Positions 9,431 to 19,109 are shown, numbered from the stretch's first letter. The stretch: DNA of 64,000 nucleotides from Gelidibacter japonicus (GCF_010725055.1 NZ_BJKB01000007.1:62001-126000), one strand, 5' to 3'. Made by a program: numbers and translations. The notes: generated by a model from the letters alone, not told the origin.

Positions 9431-9466
9431 AGACCTTTTCAATCGTATGAAAGGGTCTTTTTTTTG
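9431..9466 (+). terminator. Rho-independent terminator of the receptor/lipoprotein unit
   Basis: AGACCTTTTCA (9431-9441) pairs with TGAAAGGGTCT (9448-9458) around a 6-nt loop, followed by a run of T. Confidence 0.85.
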
Positions 9467-9553
9467 TTTTACATTGAAATATGACAAACAATGAAATCCA
9501 ATGCTTTTAAATAAATATTGAATTGTATTTTCTACAGTTTCCAAAAAGTCCAT

Positions 9554-9590
9554 AAAAAAACCGTCTTAATTCAGTAATGGAGACGGCTTT
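9554..9590 (-). terminator. Terminator of the metallopeptidase gene
   Basis: On the minus strand GCCGTCT pairs with AGACGG (plus positions 9561-9566 and 9581-9587), followed by a run of seven T. It lies 20 nt past the stop codon. Confidence 0.75.
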
Positions 9591-9610
9591 AGTACTTTAC
9601 TAGGTATTCT

Positions 9611-12600
9611 TTAATGAACAATAATCTTTTTCGTAACCGATTTTAATCCGTCTGAGATATTGATCAAATACATTCCGGATTCTGCATGATCCATTCGAAT
9701 GACTTCCCTGAAGCTGGAAGTGTCTTTAAAACGGTTTTCCAACACTTTTCTTCCTCTGATATCATATATTATCACCTTGATGTCATGTCCTGAATGAGAT
9801 TGTAGTTTGATAGTGAAATCACCATTATTCGGATTAGGGAAAATCGCAAAGGCATCAAAGTTATTTTCATCAACAGATAATGGTTGTGCAAGGCAAAGCT
9901 CTAATGTAAACTCATCTAAGCTTCCACCATCATTATCAAAAAGATCCGTGACTTCAAGAGTCCAATTCCCCGCAGACATTTCGCCATAAATTGCTGACAA
10001 ATCTTCCTCAGGTATAAAAGAGCCTGTAAAAGGTGCACTGGCACCAACAATAGAGTTTGTCGCTTCTTGGTCAAATACGGTGTTAGTGTAATTTTCATCA
10101 AAATCAACGCCGTTGTTGTTGGACAATACGACTCGAGTACCTGAAGGACTGATCAAAACCATTTTGATATCTCTTATCCAAGCATGAACAATATTGACTT
10201 TTACATTTACATCTGTCACAGGTAAGTTGTCTGTCAGTGCGACGACCGAGTTATAGACATTTGAACCCATGGCCGAGATAACAATTGGTGTATCTGTTGC
10301 CGTAATAGGACCATCACAAGTTGATATACCCGTAGAAAAAATAAATTCGGAAGACGTTGTACCTATCGCACATCTATTGGAACCTGTAACTCTCCAATAA
10401 TAAACCGTTTCTAATGCCAAGGCAGTAGTAGTATATGAATTGGTTGTTAGCGTCTGAGAATCTACAATATCACTAAAATTGCTATCTGTTGATATCTCCA
10501 CGAGGTAGTTCTCCACATTGGCATCATCTTCCCAGGCGAAACTCACATCACTGTATAGTCCGGAAGCACTATTGGCAGGTGCAGTTAAAACTGGGGCTTC
10601 AATTGTGCTACTGAAGACGCTTAACGCCACTGTAGAACTATTTGTAATACTACCGGAGGTTCCTACTGCTGAAATCTCATAATCTCCAAGAGAAGTACTA
10701 CCAACACCTGTTACCGTCATCGTCACCTGAGTTCCATTGGCAGTTGCTGCGGCTGGACTAAAAGTAGCGGTGGTTCCGGCTGGTAAATTCGCTGCAGAAA
10801 AGATGGTATTTTGAGTGTAACCACCAAACGTATTGTATATAAAATCGTAGACCGCATTATCATCTGGTTGACACACTGTAACTGAAGGTGTTGTGAAATT
10901 TAGAAGATAATCGACACTTATGATTTTAAAATTAGATGTATTCACATTATAAAAAATGTTTCCAACACTTTCAACCATGATTCTTGCTGTATTGGTGTTA
11001 GTCACTTGAGGAACCAAAACCTCATAGGCCCCGTTATTAGGCACATTCGATGCTAAGGTATAAGGAAATGTTACACCACCATCTATAGACAGCCTGATAT
11101 TGACATTTGCTGCGTTGATAGGAGACATATTGGTATTGGCAACATCCCATGTGACCGTTTTAGTCGATCCAATTTCCCAAGTGACATTTGAGGTTTGGGA
11201 AGTTACCTTAAACGGACCGGCAGCGGCAATTGTAGTGACCGCCATATTATCAACAGCTGTTTGTCCGCCCCGTGCATCATTGTCTCTAACGGTAAGAACA
11301 AAATTCAGGACTCTTCCCACTGAAGCCAATTTTTCCCATGTTGTTGAATTTCCTCCATTGGCAAGGACATCCTGGAGTTTTGGCAGGTATCTCACAGGGT
11401 TTGGCGTACCTTGAAAAGAACGCACCATTGGACCAAACTCAGTAGTTTCTGTTGGTATACCTGCAGAGCCCAAATCAAATTGTTCCCATGTATAGGTATG
11501 TGATGAAGTGCCATCAACATCTGTGGAAGAGCCTGTCAACCTAAAAGGTGTAGAGATTGGGATATTATACGATGCTCCGGCATCGGCCGTGGGGGCTGTA
11601 TTTCCGGTAACTGTCAAAGCACCACATGTGCTGTTGCCAGTAGTAATGTTAGTCCATATTTGACGTAAACTAGCCTGATGGAAGTAATCGTTACTGTTGT
11701 TTTGAACATTTTGAGGTGAACAAATACCGGCGTAGCTCATAATTGTAGAGCCACTTCCTGGTTCATAAGCGGTAGCAGTCGTTCTTGTTCCTGTACCACA
11801 ATTTCCTGCAGAACCGTTAAATGTATGTGTTGCCCCTAGCTGATGTCCTATTTCATGGGACACATAATCTATGGCAAATGGATCTCCTATAGGATTCGGC
11901 AAGCCCGTGGTCCCGCCCCCTTTATTCGTTCCGCAGGCACTACGTAAATAAGCTGCCCCTCCAGAACCTGTTGTAAATGAATGTCCAATGTCATAATTGG
12001 TGTCTCCAACAATTCCGTTGAATATACCTGTTAGTGATGAAACACTTTCATTATTCGGAAAGATACTATTTCCAGGTGTCGAAATCAAAAGATTATTATT
12101 GGCCACTAAGACCATCCTGATGGATAATTCCCGATCATAAATCCCGTTGACTCTTGTCATTGTTGTATTAATTGCAGCCAAAGCAGATGCAACCGTACCG
12201 CCGTGAAAATTTGTATATTCGATACTTGTGCCTACTGCCAATCGGAATGTTCGTCTTGTACCATCAATGGCATTTCTTGCCGACACGAAATCCAACTCTA
12301 TTTCATTTGACAGCCCATCATCCATGACACCACATTCAAAGTAATTCTGCACAATTGGAACGCCTCTTCTCGAGAACACTTCATAGGCACCATCAGTGGC
12401 ATAAGGGTTAATAAATTCCGTTCCCCCATCAATAGACATGGTCATGGTGTGCACCTGATCTGAAGACACACTGAAATATATTACTGTTGACGAGTTTTTT
12501 AAACTATAGCCAACATAAGAACGAATCTCGGGGAATTTTGATTGCAACTCAGGATGCATCACTGAATATTCCATAACTCTGAAGGTTTCCATAGACCCCT

Positions 12601-12865
12601 CTGAATTCGGAAAATCAATGAGTGTTTTGGAGAGAACTGCTGAATCTCTTTCTGGGGCATTCTTTAATCTTGACTTCAGACCCTCCATATCCAACTTATA
12701 GTATTGCGCTTTGACCGGGTTAGAATTCTTTGGTAGCAATTTATCATGTGAAATACTGTTCTTTGTTATCTTGGTCCAAAGAGATTCATTTTTTTGCCCA
12801 TAGGTCATGGAAAAAGCAAAAATCACAATAAAAAACAAACTAAACTTTAAATAGTTATTTTTCAT
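9611..12865 (-). CDS. Secreted zinc metallopeptidase (reprolysin-like) with type IX secretion domain
   Basis: The 1084-residue protein begins with a signal peptide (first ~23 residues, ending TYG). The metzincin site HEIGHQLGATH is at about residue 334, followed by the Met-turn IMSYAGIC. After this come Ig/fibronectin-type modules (APVLTAPANSASGLYS marks one at ~770), then a proprotein-convertase P domain (~865-985, with WIRDIKMVLISPSGT), then a C-terminal sorting domain from ~1005 (FAIFPNPNNGDFTI ... VTKKIIVH) that sends it through the type IX system. It probably degrades extracellular protein. It is a single-gene unit. A CGACTATA motif lies 37 nt before the ATG (plus 12895-12902). Confidence 0.93.
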   Translation of the reverse strand: MKNNYLKFSLFFIVIFAFSMTYGQKNESLWTKITKNSISHDKLLPKNSNPVKAQYYKLDMEGLKSRLKNAPERDSAVLSKTLIDFPNSEGSMETFRVMEYSVMHPELQSKFPEIRSYVGYSLKNSSTVIYFSVSSDQVHTMTMSIDGGTEFINPYATDGAYEVFSRRGVPIVQNYFECGVMDDGLSNEIELDFVSARNAIDGTRRTFRLAVGTSIEYTNFHGGTVASALAAINTTMTRVNGIYDRELSIRMVLVANNNLLISTPGNSIFPNNESVSSLTGIFNGIVGDTNYDIGHSFTTGSGGAAYLRSACGTNKGGGTTGLPNPIGDPFAIDYVSHEIGHQLGATHTFNGSAGNCGTGTRTTATAYEPGSGSTIMSYAGICSPQNVQNNSNDYFHQASLRQIWTNITTGNSTCGALTVTGNTAPTADAGASYNIPISTPFRLTGSSTDVDGTSSHTYTWEQFDLGSAGIPTETTEFGPMVRSFQGTPNPVRYLPKLQDVLANGGNSTTWEKLASVGRVLNFVLTVRDNDARGGQTAVDNMAVTTIAAAGPFKVTSQTSNVTWEIGSTKTVTWDVANTNMSPINAANVNIRLSIDGGVTFPYTLASNVPNNGAYEVLVPQVTNTNTARIMVESVGNIFYNVNTSNFKIISVDYLLNFTTPSVTVCQPDDNAVYDFIYNTFGGYTQNTIFSAANLPAGTTATFSPAAATANGTQVTMTVTGVGSTSLGDYEISAVGTSGSITNSSTVALSVFSSTIEAPVLTAPANSASGLYSDVSFAWEDDANVENYLVEISTDSNFSDIVDSQTLTTNSYTTTALALETVYYWRVTGSNRCAIGTTSSEFIFSTGISTCDGPITATDTPIVISAMGSNVYNSVVALTDNLPVTDVNVKVNIVHAWIRDIKMVLISPSGTRVVLSNNNGVDFDENYTNTVFDQEATNSIVGASAPFTGSFIPEEDLSAIYGEMSAGNWTLEVTDLFDNDGGSLDEFTLELCLAQPLSVDENNFDAFAIFPNPNNGDFTIKLQSHSGHDIKVIIYDIRGRKVLENRFKDTSSFREVIRMDHAESGMYLINISDGLKSVTKKIIVH

Positions 12866-13326
12866 ATAGTTTAAAGAAATTTATCGATATCATATATAGT
12901 CGAGTGAAAGTTACATTCAAATTAAAGAAATCACAAAACAAACTGTTAATGTTTTTTAAGAATCCATAAGCAAACTATAGTTTTATATACGATAATTTGG
13001 AAATATCTCTGTAAAAACATCATTTTAATTAGCTGTGATCTGAAAAAAACACACAAGACCTCAACTTTTTTAAAAATCAAAACACCTTTTTATTTAAGTC
13101 CAACCTTTACACACAAGCTTTAATAGGAACAGGCATTGACGTTCAGAGATTATGACTTGCTTTAAATTCTGATACTGTGTCTTGATCTCTATATGATGAG
13201 TGATGAATTTTAAAGAAGAATACTCTTCAAAGCTTATGCTCCTTTCAAATTATGCCCCTCACGATCCAATTCACAACTAGTAGTTTTTTTTAAACCCTTA
13301 AATAACTATTTTTACAAAAAAATCTA
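12866..13326. other. 461-nt spacer between the metallopeptidase gene and ribF
   Basis: The spacer is AT-rich and has no credible reading frame, terminator or hairpin. The first 40 nt hold the TCGACTATATAT motif (12892-12903, minus strand) that probably belongs to the metallopeptidase promoter. I see nothing else. Confidence 0.6.
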
Positions 13327-14262
13327 TTGGAAGTACTTACAGCATCAAACAGTTCCATCCCAAAAACACCATCGGTAGTTACTATTGGCACCTTTGATGG
13401 CGTCCATATTGGACATCAAAAAATCATTAAAAAACTCACAAAAAAAGCATCCCAAGAAAATCTGATCTCCGTGGTGCTCACTTTTTTTCCCCATCCACGA
13501 ATGGTCTTACAGCAAAATCCAAATATTGAACTGTTGAACACCATTTCTGAACGTAAAGAGATTTTATCGGCATTAGGTTTGGACTTTATTTATGTAAAAG
13601 AGTTCACTAAGGAGTTTGCAGAACTCTCCGCCCGTGAGTTTGTCAAGACTATTTTAGTAGATACACTTCATGCCAAACACGTGATCATTGGGTATGACCA
13701 TCAATTTGGAAAAAACCGAAGTGCCAATATTGACGATTTAAAACGGTTTGGAATAGAATTCGGATTTCAGGTTGAAGAAATCTCTGCCCAGGACGTGGAA
13801 GATGTCGCCGTGAGTTCGACAAAAATAAGAACTGCCCTCAAATCGGGTGACATCAAAACCGCCAATTCATTTTTAGGATATGACTACTATATAAATGGCA
13901 CCGTAGTCAGAGGAAAAGGACTTGGTAAAAAAATGGAATTTCCCACCGCCAACATACACGTAGCTGATGCCTATAAACTAATTCCCAAAAATGGGGTTTA
14001 TGTAGTGTCGTCAATGTATAAGGGTAAATTAATCTATGGGATGATGAACATTGGCGTTAATCCCACCTTTGATGCCAATAAAAAAACCATAGAAGCCCAT
14101 TTTTTCGATTTCAAAGAAAATCTTTATAATCAAGAATTAAAAATAATTTTCTTGGACCGCTTAAGAGATGAACATAAATTTGATTCGGTTGAAGCCCTTA
14201 TCGCACAATTGAGACAAGATCAAAAAAACGCCCAACAGATTATATCAGCGCTCAATGCATAA
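13327..14262 (+). CDS. ribF: Bifunctional riboflavin kinase / FAD synthetase
   Basis: The enzyme phosphorylates riboflavin to FMN and adenylates FMN to FAD. The N-terminal nucleotidyltransferase motif is TIGTFDGVHIGHQK (~20-33) and the C-terminal kinase part begins at VVRGKGLGKKMEFPTANI (~197-214, with the PTAN motif) and continues through GVYVVSS and NIGVNPTF. Length (311) is typical. The start is set at TTG 13327 because the first ATG falls inside the catalytic domain and no other start gives the usual ~20-residue lead-in. The following HTTM gene overlaps its 3' end by 8 nt. Confidence 0.93.
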   Translation: MEVLTASNSSIPKTPSVVTIGTFDGVHIGHQKIIKKLTKKASQENLISVVLTFFPHPRMVLQQNPNIELLNTISERKEILSALGLDFIYVKEFTKEFAELSAREFVKTILVDTLHAKHVIIGYDHQFGKNRSANIDDLKRFGIEFGFQVEEISAQDVEDVAVSSTKIRTALKSGDIKTANSFLGYDYYINGTVVRGKGLGKKMEFPTANIHVADAYKLIPKNGVYVVSSMYKGKLIYGMMNIGVNPTFDANKKTIEAHFFDFKENLYNQELKIIFLDRLRDEHKFDSVEALIAQLRQDQKNAQQIISALNA

Positions 14263-15607
14263 GCTGCTCTTTAAACATATAGACAATAGCGCACTTATTG
14301 TATTCCGGATTATTTTCGGATTTCTCATTTTCATGGAAAGCATCGGCTCCATCTACACAGGGTGGATCCGACGAACACTGATAGAGCCACAACAAACATT
14401 TTCGTTTATTGGGTTTGAATGGCTTCAGCCCCTTCCAGGAAATGGCATGTATTTTTACTATGGCGTGATGGGCCTTTGCGGACTGTTAGTCATGGTAGGC
14501 TATAAATACCGATGGAGCATTATTGTTTTTACCATTCTTTGGACAGGCACCTATTTGATGCAGAAATCATCTTATAACAACCATTATTACTTATTGATTC
14601 TGTTGAGTACCATGATGGTTTTTCAGCCGGCTCATAAATATCTCTCTGTCGATGCCAGGTTGCATCCAGAAATCAAGATGATCTCAATGCCCCGTTGGTG
14701 CGCCTTGATATTTATATTTCAAATGTTTATTGTTTACACTTACGGCGCCATTGCCAAAATTTACCCAGATTGGCTGGATGCTACGGTAGCTGAAGTGTTG
14801 ATGAAAGGTAAGAAAGATCTCTTTTTAGTAGGCGAAATCCTACAACAAAAATGGACACATTATACGATTGCCTATGTAGGCATTTTGTTTGATGCCTTAA
14901 TTATTCCGTTATTACTCTGGAAGCCGACACGTAAATTTGCTTTTTTCGCTTCTATTTTCTTTCATTTGTTCAATTCCTACGTTTTTCAAATTGGCATTTT
15001 TCCTTACTTATCCTTAGCTCTGGTTCTCTTCTTTTTTCCGACCAAAACCATACACCGTATTTTTTTGAAGCGGAAACCCTATTATGATGAGAAAGAAGTT
15101 ATCGTCCCAAGCTACCACAAACCATTTGTTGCAGTATTTATCATCTACTTTATTGTTCAAATTGGATTACCGCTTCGCCATTGGTTTTTTAAAGATGATG
15201 TACTCTGGACAGAAGAAGGCCACCGTTTGTCATGGCGAATGATGCTTCGTGCCAAGAGTGGGCACACGACTTTTAGGGTCATTGATGCAGAAACCAATGT
15301 GCAGATTCCAATACAAATTGAAGATTATCTCAGTAAAAAACAACTGCGGACCGTCAGCACCAAACCTGACGTTATTTGGCAATTTGCCCAACGTCTAAAA
15401 AAAATGTTTGCAGAAAAAGGTCAGGACGTCAAGGTGTATGTCAATTCGTCCATTCGTGTCAATGGTGGAGAGCTTAGGCAACTCATTGACCCTGAGGTTG
15501 ACCTGGGCAGCGTAAAATGGCAACCGCTCAGACACAGCGAATGGTTGAGACCCTCTAAACAGGAAAACTCCTCAAGAGAAATAAAAGACAATAATTATTT
15601 TGATTGA
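14255..15607 (+). CDS. HTTM-domain membrane protein (vitamin K-dependent carboxylase-like)
   Basis: The 450-residue protein has several membrane helices in its first ~290 residues and a soluble C-terminal part. The HTTM hallmark is visible: a motif near YNNHYYL (~107) and VDARL (~133) after the fourth helix. In animals this fold carries the gamma-carboxylase; bacterial members have no assigned reaction that I can name with confidence. It overlaps ribF by 8 nt, so the two are translated together, though no functional link is known. The C-terminal region (~325-440) includes a segment on resistance to length change in related proteins that I cannot assign. Confidence 0.8.
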   Translation: MHKLLFKHIDNSALIVFRIIFGFLIFMESIGSIYTGWIRRTLIEPQQTFSFIGFEWLQPLPGNGMYFYYGVMGLCGLLVMVGYKYRWSIIVFTILWTGTYLMQKSSYNNHYYLLILLSTMMVFQPAHKYLSVDARLHPEIKMISMPRWCALIFIFQMFIVYTYGAIAKIYPDWLDATVAEVLMKGKKDLFLVGEILQQKWTHYTIAYVGILFDALIIPLLLWKPTRKFAFFASIFFHLFNSYVFQIGIFPYLSLALVLFFFPTKTIHRIFLKRKPYYDEKEVIVPSYHKPFVAVFIIYFIVQIGLPLRHWFFKDDVLWTEEGHRLSWRMMLRAKSGHTTFRVIDAETNVQIPIQIEDYLSKKQLRTVSTKPDVIWQFAQRLKKMFAEKGQDVKVYVNSSIRVNGGELRQLIDPEVDLGSVKWQPLRHSEWLRPSKQENSSREIKDNNYFD

Positions 15608-15643
15608 AATTCAAAGACTTCAAACAGACGCCTAAAATTTCCT

Positions 15644-15651
15644 TATTTTTG
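15644..15651 (+). promoter_or_regulatory. Candidate -7 box of serS
   Basis: TATTTTTG matches TAnnTTTG and lies 18 nt before the serS ATG. Confidence 0.45.
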
Positions 15652-15668
15652 ACATCAAATTTAAAATT

Positions 15669-16937
15669 ATGTTACAAGTACCATTTATTAGAGATCACCG
15701 AGAAAAAGTGATTGAAGGTTTAAAAAAAAGAAACCTTGATGCTACGCAAATGATTGATGAAGTCATTGCCTTAGATGAAACCCGACGTCGCCTACAGACG
15801 GAATTGGATAACACCTTGGCAGAGTCCAACAGCTTATCTAAAGAAATCGGAAACTTGTATAAATCCGGACAAGCCGAAAAAGCCAATGCCTTAAAAGAAA
15901 AAACCGGAGAGCTAAAAGAGTCTTCAAAAACACTTGGAGACGATCTTAACGCGACAATAGAAGCCTTAAACCAATTACTCTATAAACTTCCAAACGTTCC
16001 CCATAAAAGTGTACCGGCCGGAAGTACAGAAGATGATAACGAAGAGGTATATAGAAAAGGAGACATTCCAACCTTACATGACAAGGCTTTGCCACATTGG
16101 GAATTGGCAAAAAAATACGACATCATTAATTTTGAACTGGGAAACAAAATCACGGGTGCTGGATTTCCTGTATATAAAGGTAAAGGCGCCAAATTACAAC
16201 GGGCATTGATTTCTTATTTTTTGGATAAAAATACCGCTGCAGGTTATACTGAGTATCAATTGCCGCTTCTGGTCAATGAAGCGTCTGGCTTTGGTACTGG
16301 GCAATTACCAGACAAAGAAGGCCAAATGTATCATGTTACGGAAGACAACCTTTATTTGATTCCTACTTCTGAAGTTCCAGGGACTAATATCTTTAGGGAC
16401 GAGCTACTGAATGAATCCGACCTTCCTATCGGTGTCACAGGTTATACGCCGTGCTTTAGACGTGAAGCTGGAAGTTACGGCGCTCATGTAAGAGGATTAA
16501 ACCGTTTGCATCAATTTGATAAAGTAGAGATTTTACGTGTAGAACATCCAGATAACTCTTATAAGGCTTTAGATGGCATGGTTGATCACGTAAAAGAAAT
16601 CTTAGATGAACTTAAATTACCATACCGCATCCTACGATTGTGTGGGGGCGATCTCGGATTTACTTCTGCGTTGACCTACGATTTTGAAGTGTTCTCTACA
16701 GCACAGGATCGATGGTTGGAAATCTCATCAGTTTCAAATTTTGAAACTTTTCAGGCCAACCGGTTGAAATTGCGATTCAGAAATTCTGAAGGAAAAAATG
16801 AATTGGCACATACACTCAACGGAAGCTCTTTAGCTTTACCTAGAGTTTTGGCTGGGATTTTGGAGAATTATCAAACTGAAGATGGTATCAATATCCCCGA
16901 GGTTTTGATCCCTTATACTGGATTTAATAAAATCTAA
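15669..16937 (+). CDS. serS: Seryl-tRNA synthetase
   Basis: A class II synthetase that charges tRNA-Ser (and tRNA-Sec where present). The N-terminal ~100 residues form the long antiparallel coiled coil that grips the tRNA variable arm (EVIALDETRRRLQTELDNTL onward). Catalytic motif 2 is FRREAGSYG (~264) and motif 3 is NGSSLALPRVLAGILENYQ (~381). Length 422 is typical. It is a single-gene unit with its own promoter box and terminator. Confidence 0.98.
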   Translation: MLQVPFIRDHREKVIEGLKKRNLDATQMIDEVIALDETRRRLQTELDNTLAESNSLSKEIGNLYKSGQAEKANALKEKTGELKESSKTLGDDLNATIEALNQLLYKLPNVPHKSVPAGSTEDDNEEVYRKGDIPTLHDKALPHWELAKKYDIINFELGNKITGAGFPVYKGKGAKLQRALISYFLDKNTAAGYTEYQLPLLVNEASGFGTGQLPDKEGQMYHVTEDNLYLIPTSEVPGTNIFRDELLNESDLPIGVTGYTPCFRREAGSYGAHVRGLNRLHQFDKVEILRVEHPDNSYKALDGMVDHVKEILDELKLPYRILRLCGGDLGFTSALTYDFEVFSTAQDRWLEISSVSNFETFQANRLKLRFRNSEGKNELAHTLNGSSLALPRVLAGILENYQTEDGINIPEVLIPYTGFNKI

Positions 16938-16969
16938 TTTGTAGGAATTAATATACGTAAATTCGATGA

Positions 16970-17016
16970 AATGCTAAATATTCACGTTGTTCAACGAATA
17001 TTTGGCATTTTTTTTT
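16970..17016 (+). terminator. Terminator of serS
   Basis: AATGCTAAATATTC (16970-16983) pairs with GAATATTTGGCATT (16996-17009), one G-T pair, followed by nine T. Confidence 0.85.
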
Positions 17017-17070
17017 GTTTTTATGGAAAAAATTTTCAAGTTAGTACTCCCAAATTGAAATTGTCCAACG

Positions 17071-17139
17071 ATGAAAAATTTTGTCCGTATTTTAATAATT
17101 ATATCCTTAGTGGTATTATTAATCAAAGTTTTGTTTTAA
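17071..17139 (+). CDS. Possible 22-residue hydrophobic peptide, perhaps a broken longer one
   Basis: ATG at 17071 opens a frame encoding MKNFVRILIIISLVVLLIKV plus two residues and TAA. The peptide is one helix with a positive start. The frame stays open for another 15 codons after the TAA, encoding a strongly basic tail (NIARRSKILKKTKQDI), so an older 38-residue helix-plus-tail protein may have gained a stop. It lies between two terminators (16970-17016 and 17235-17267); the second has no other gene to end, which supports a short transcript here. Confidence 0.3.
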   Translation: MKNFVRILIIISLVVLLIKVLF

Positions 17140-17234
17140 AATATAGCCCGTCGCTCAAAAATACTTAAGAAAACCAAACAAGATATTTGAATCATTTTAT
17201 AATTAATGGTTAATAGCACAATTATTTTGATGGT

Positions 17235-17267
17235 AATGCCTAAACTCACGTTTAGGCATTTTTTTTA
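17235..17267 (+). terminator. Orphan rho-independent terminator
   Basis: AATGCCTAAAC (17235-17245) pairs perfectly with GTTTAGGCATT (17250-17260) around TCAC, followed by a T run. No annotated gene lies between it and the serS terminator except the 22-residue frame at 17071, so it probably ends a small RNA or peptide transcript. Confidence 0.8.
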
Positions 17268-17287
17268 TAAAAACATTCACAATTCCT

Positions 17288-17296
17288 TCGACTATA
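17288..17296 (+). promoter_or_regulatory. TCGACTATA motif before the TPR gene
   Basis: The same core is found before the metallopeptidase gene and the GLPGLI gene; the C of CGACTATA lies 36 nt before this ATG. See the finding on this motif. Confidence 0.35.
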
Positions 17297-17324
17297 AGTG
17301 GTTATATTTACATAAATTAGCTTC

Positions 17325-19109
17325 ATGAAACAGTTCGTTTGTCTCCTTTTCCTTCTTCTTGGATGCCTTTCGTTTTCGCAAAGCGACGAAGAACAATTGG
17401 CGGCAGATTATTATAAACGTGGTGAATTTGAGAAGGCACTCATATCATATCAAAAGTTATATGAGACCCAACCCAATAATTATTACTACATTTTCCATTT
17501 GATCAAAACCTATCAGGAATTAGAACAATTTGATGCTGCAGAATCGCTCATCAAATCCAAGATGGCCGTGTATAGAAATCCATCATTAGTCATAGAATTA
17601 GGATACAACTATCAATTACAGGGCGACATGGACAAGGCCAACGAATGTTATGAGGAAGCCATCTCAAAGCTTGAGGAACGCGCTGACTATGCGCCTTTGA
17701 TTGGCAGACAATTTGAGCAACATTCCCTACTGGATTATGCCATTAAAACCTATGAAAAAGGGATGGCACTTGATCCTAATTTAAACTACAATCGAGAATT
17801 GGCAAATGTGTATGGAGAACAGGGCAATATTGAAATGCTTTTCACCAACTATATAGCTTATATAGAATTCAGGCCTGAATTTTTGAACAGTGCCAAAAGA
17901 GAGTTCAGCGATTTTATTTCAGAAAACAAGGACAATGAGAATAATTTGCTCTTAAGAAGACTACTCCTCAAAAAAATTCAAATCCAACCAGACACCTATT
18001 GGTACGAAATGCTTAGTTGGTTGTTTATCCAAGAGAAAGCCTACGACAGAGCCTTTACCCAAGAAAAAGCTTTGTATATGCGTCAACGCGAAAGTTTAAA
18101 TCGCATTATTGAATTGGCGCTCACCACACTCAGCGATAGAGAAAGCGACCTAGCCACTGAGATTTTCAATTATGTTTTGGAAAACACTCAAAATATTGCT
18201 ACAATTCTGACTGCCAACCAATATCTACTGGATATTGAAACAACCGATGCAAGTCCAAAAGATTTACCCAAAATAGAAGACAAATACAATCAACTTTTTT
18301 CAACCTATGGCCTATCTGAACAGACTTTGGGGCTTCAAATAGCATATGGCAATTTTCTCGCATTCCATTTAAACAGGTCTGAAGAAGCGAGCAACTTTTT
18401 AAAGGAAAGTTTAAAACTCAACCTTTCGCCCTTTCAACAGGCAACGGTCAAAATGAAGTTGGCCGACATTTTAGTGTTTCAAGAAAAATTCAACGAAGGT
18501 TTGATTTATTATACACAAATCCAATCCAACGTAAAAAACAGTGTACTTGCACAGGAAGCCCGATTTAAAGTGGCAAAAACGAGTTATTATAAAGGTGATT
18601 TTGAATGGGCAGAATCCCAATTAAAAATATTAAAATCCTCCACCTCACAGCTGATTGCCAATGATGCATTAGATTTAAAACTCCTAATTTCTGATAATAA
18701 ATACGAAGACTCACTTCATGTGGGGTTAAAACTCTACGCCAAAGCCGATTTGATGGCATTTCAAAATAAACCTGATGAAGCCATATCACTCTTAGACAAA
18801 GTACTGACGGAACACAAAGGCGAAAGCATTGAGGACCAGGCCCTATTTAAACAAGCAGAACTCTTTGTTCAAAAAAAGCAATATGAAAAAGCCGTTTCAA
18901 ATTACGAATCCATTATAGCCCATTACAGTGATGGCATATTAGCCGACGATGCCTATTATCATTTGGCAGAATTGTACAATAACATTCTTTCTGAACCTGA
19001 GAAGGCCAAAGCTTTATATGAAAAAATCATCTTTAACCATCAAGACAGTATCTATTTTGTGGAAGCACGGAAGAAGTTCAGGATGTTGCGTGGGGATTCG
19101 ATAAATTAA
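17325..19109 (+). CDS. Exported tetratricopeptide-repeat protein
   Basis: 594 residues with a signal peptide (MKQFVCLLFLLLGCLSFSQ). TPR motifs follow almost at once (YYKRGEFEKALISYQKLYE ~28-46) and return near the C-terminus (~500-580: KQYEKAVSNYESIIAHYSDG and YYHLAELYNN). The middle is helical and lower in similarity to TPR. Such proteins are periplasmic or outer-membrane-associated scaffolds in Bacteroidota; the partner is unknown. It is a single-gene unit, with a TATATTTA box (17303-17310) 14 nt before the ATG. Confidence 0.8.
   Translation: MKQFVCLLFLLLGCLSFSQSDEEQLAADYYKRGEFEKALISYQKLYETQPNNYYYIFHLIKTYQELEQFDAAESLIKSKMAVYRNPSLVIELGYNYQLQGDMDKANECYEEAISKLEERADYAPLIGRQFEQHSLLDYAIKTYEKGMALDPNLNYNRELANVYGEQGNIEMLFTNYIAYIEFRPEFLNSAKREFSDFISENKDNENNLLLRRLLLKKIQIQPDTYWYEMLSWLFIQEKAYDRAFTQEKALYMRQRESLNRIIELALTTLSDRESDLATEIFNYVLENTQNIATILTANQYLLDIETTDASPKDLPKIEDKYNQLFSTYGLSEQTLGLQIAYGNFLAFHLNRSEEASNFLKESLKLNLSPFQQATVKMKLADILVFQEKFNEGLIYYTQIQSNVKNSVLAQEARFKVAKTSYYKGDFEWAESQLKILKSSTSQLIANDALDLKLLISDNKYEDSLHVGLKLYAKADLMAFQNKPDEAISLLDKVLTEHKGESIEDQALFKQAELFVQKKQYEKAVSNYESIIAHYSDGILADDAYYHLAELYNNILSEPEKAKALYEKIIFNHQDSIYFVEARKKFRMLRGDSIN

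Noticed and set aside
9237-9491. Minus-strand frame across the lipoprotein 3' end
   Set aside because: Covers a palindrome and a terminator and is antisense to a confident gene.
11100-11414. 104-codon frame on the plus strand inside the metallopeptidase gene
   Set aside because: Antisense to a confident coding region with clear domains; no start context or family features.
16971-17168. 65-codon frame after serS
   Set aside because: Its first codons are the serS terminator stem; the better candidate in the region is the short frame at 17071 in another phase.
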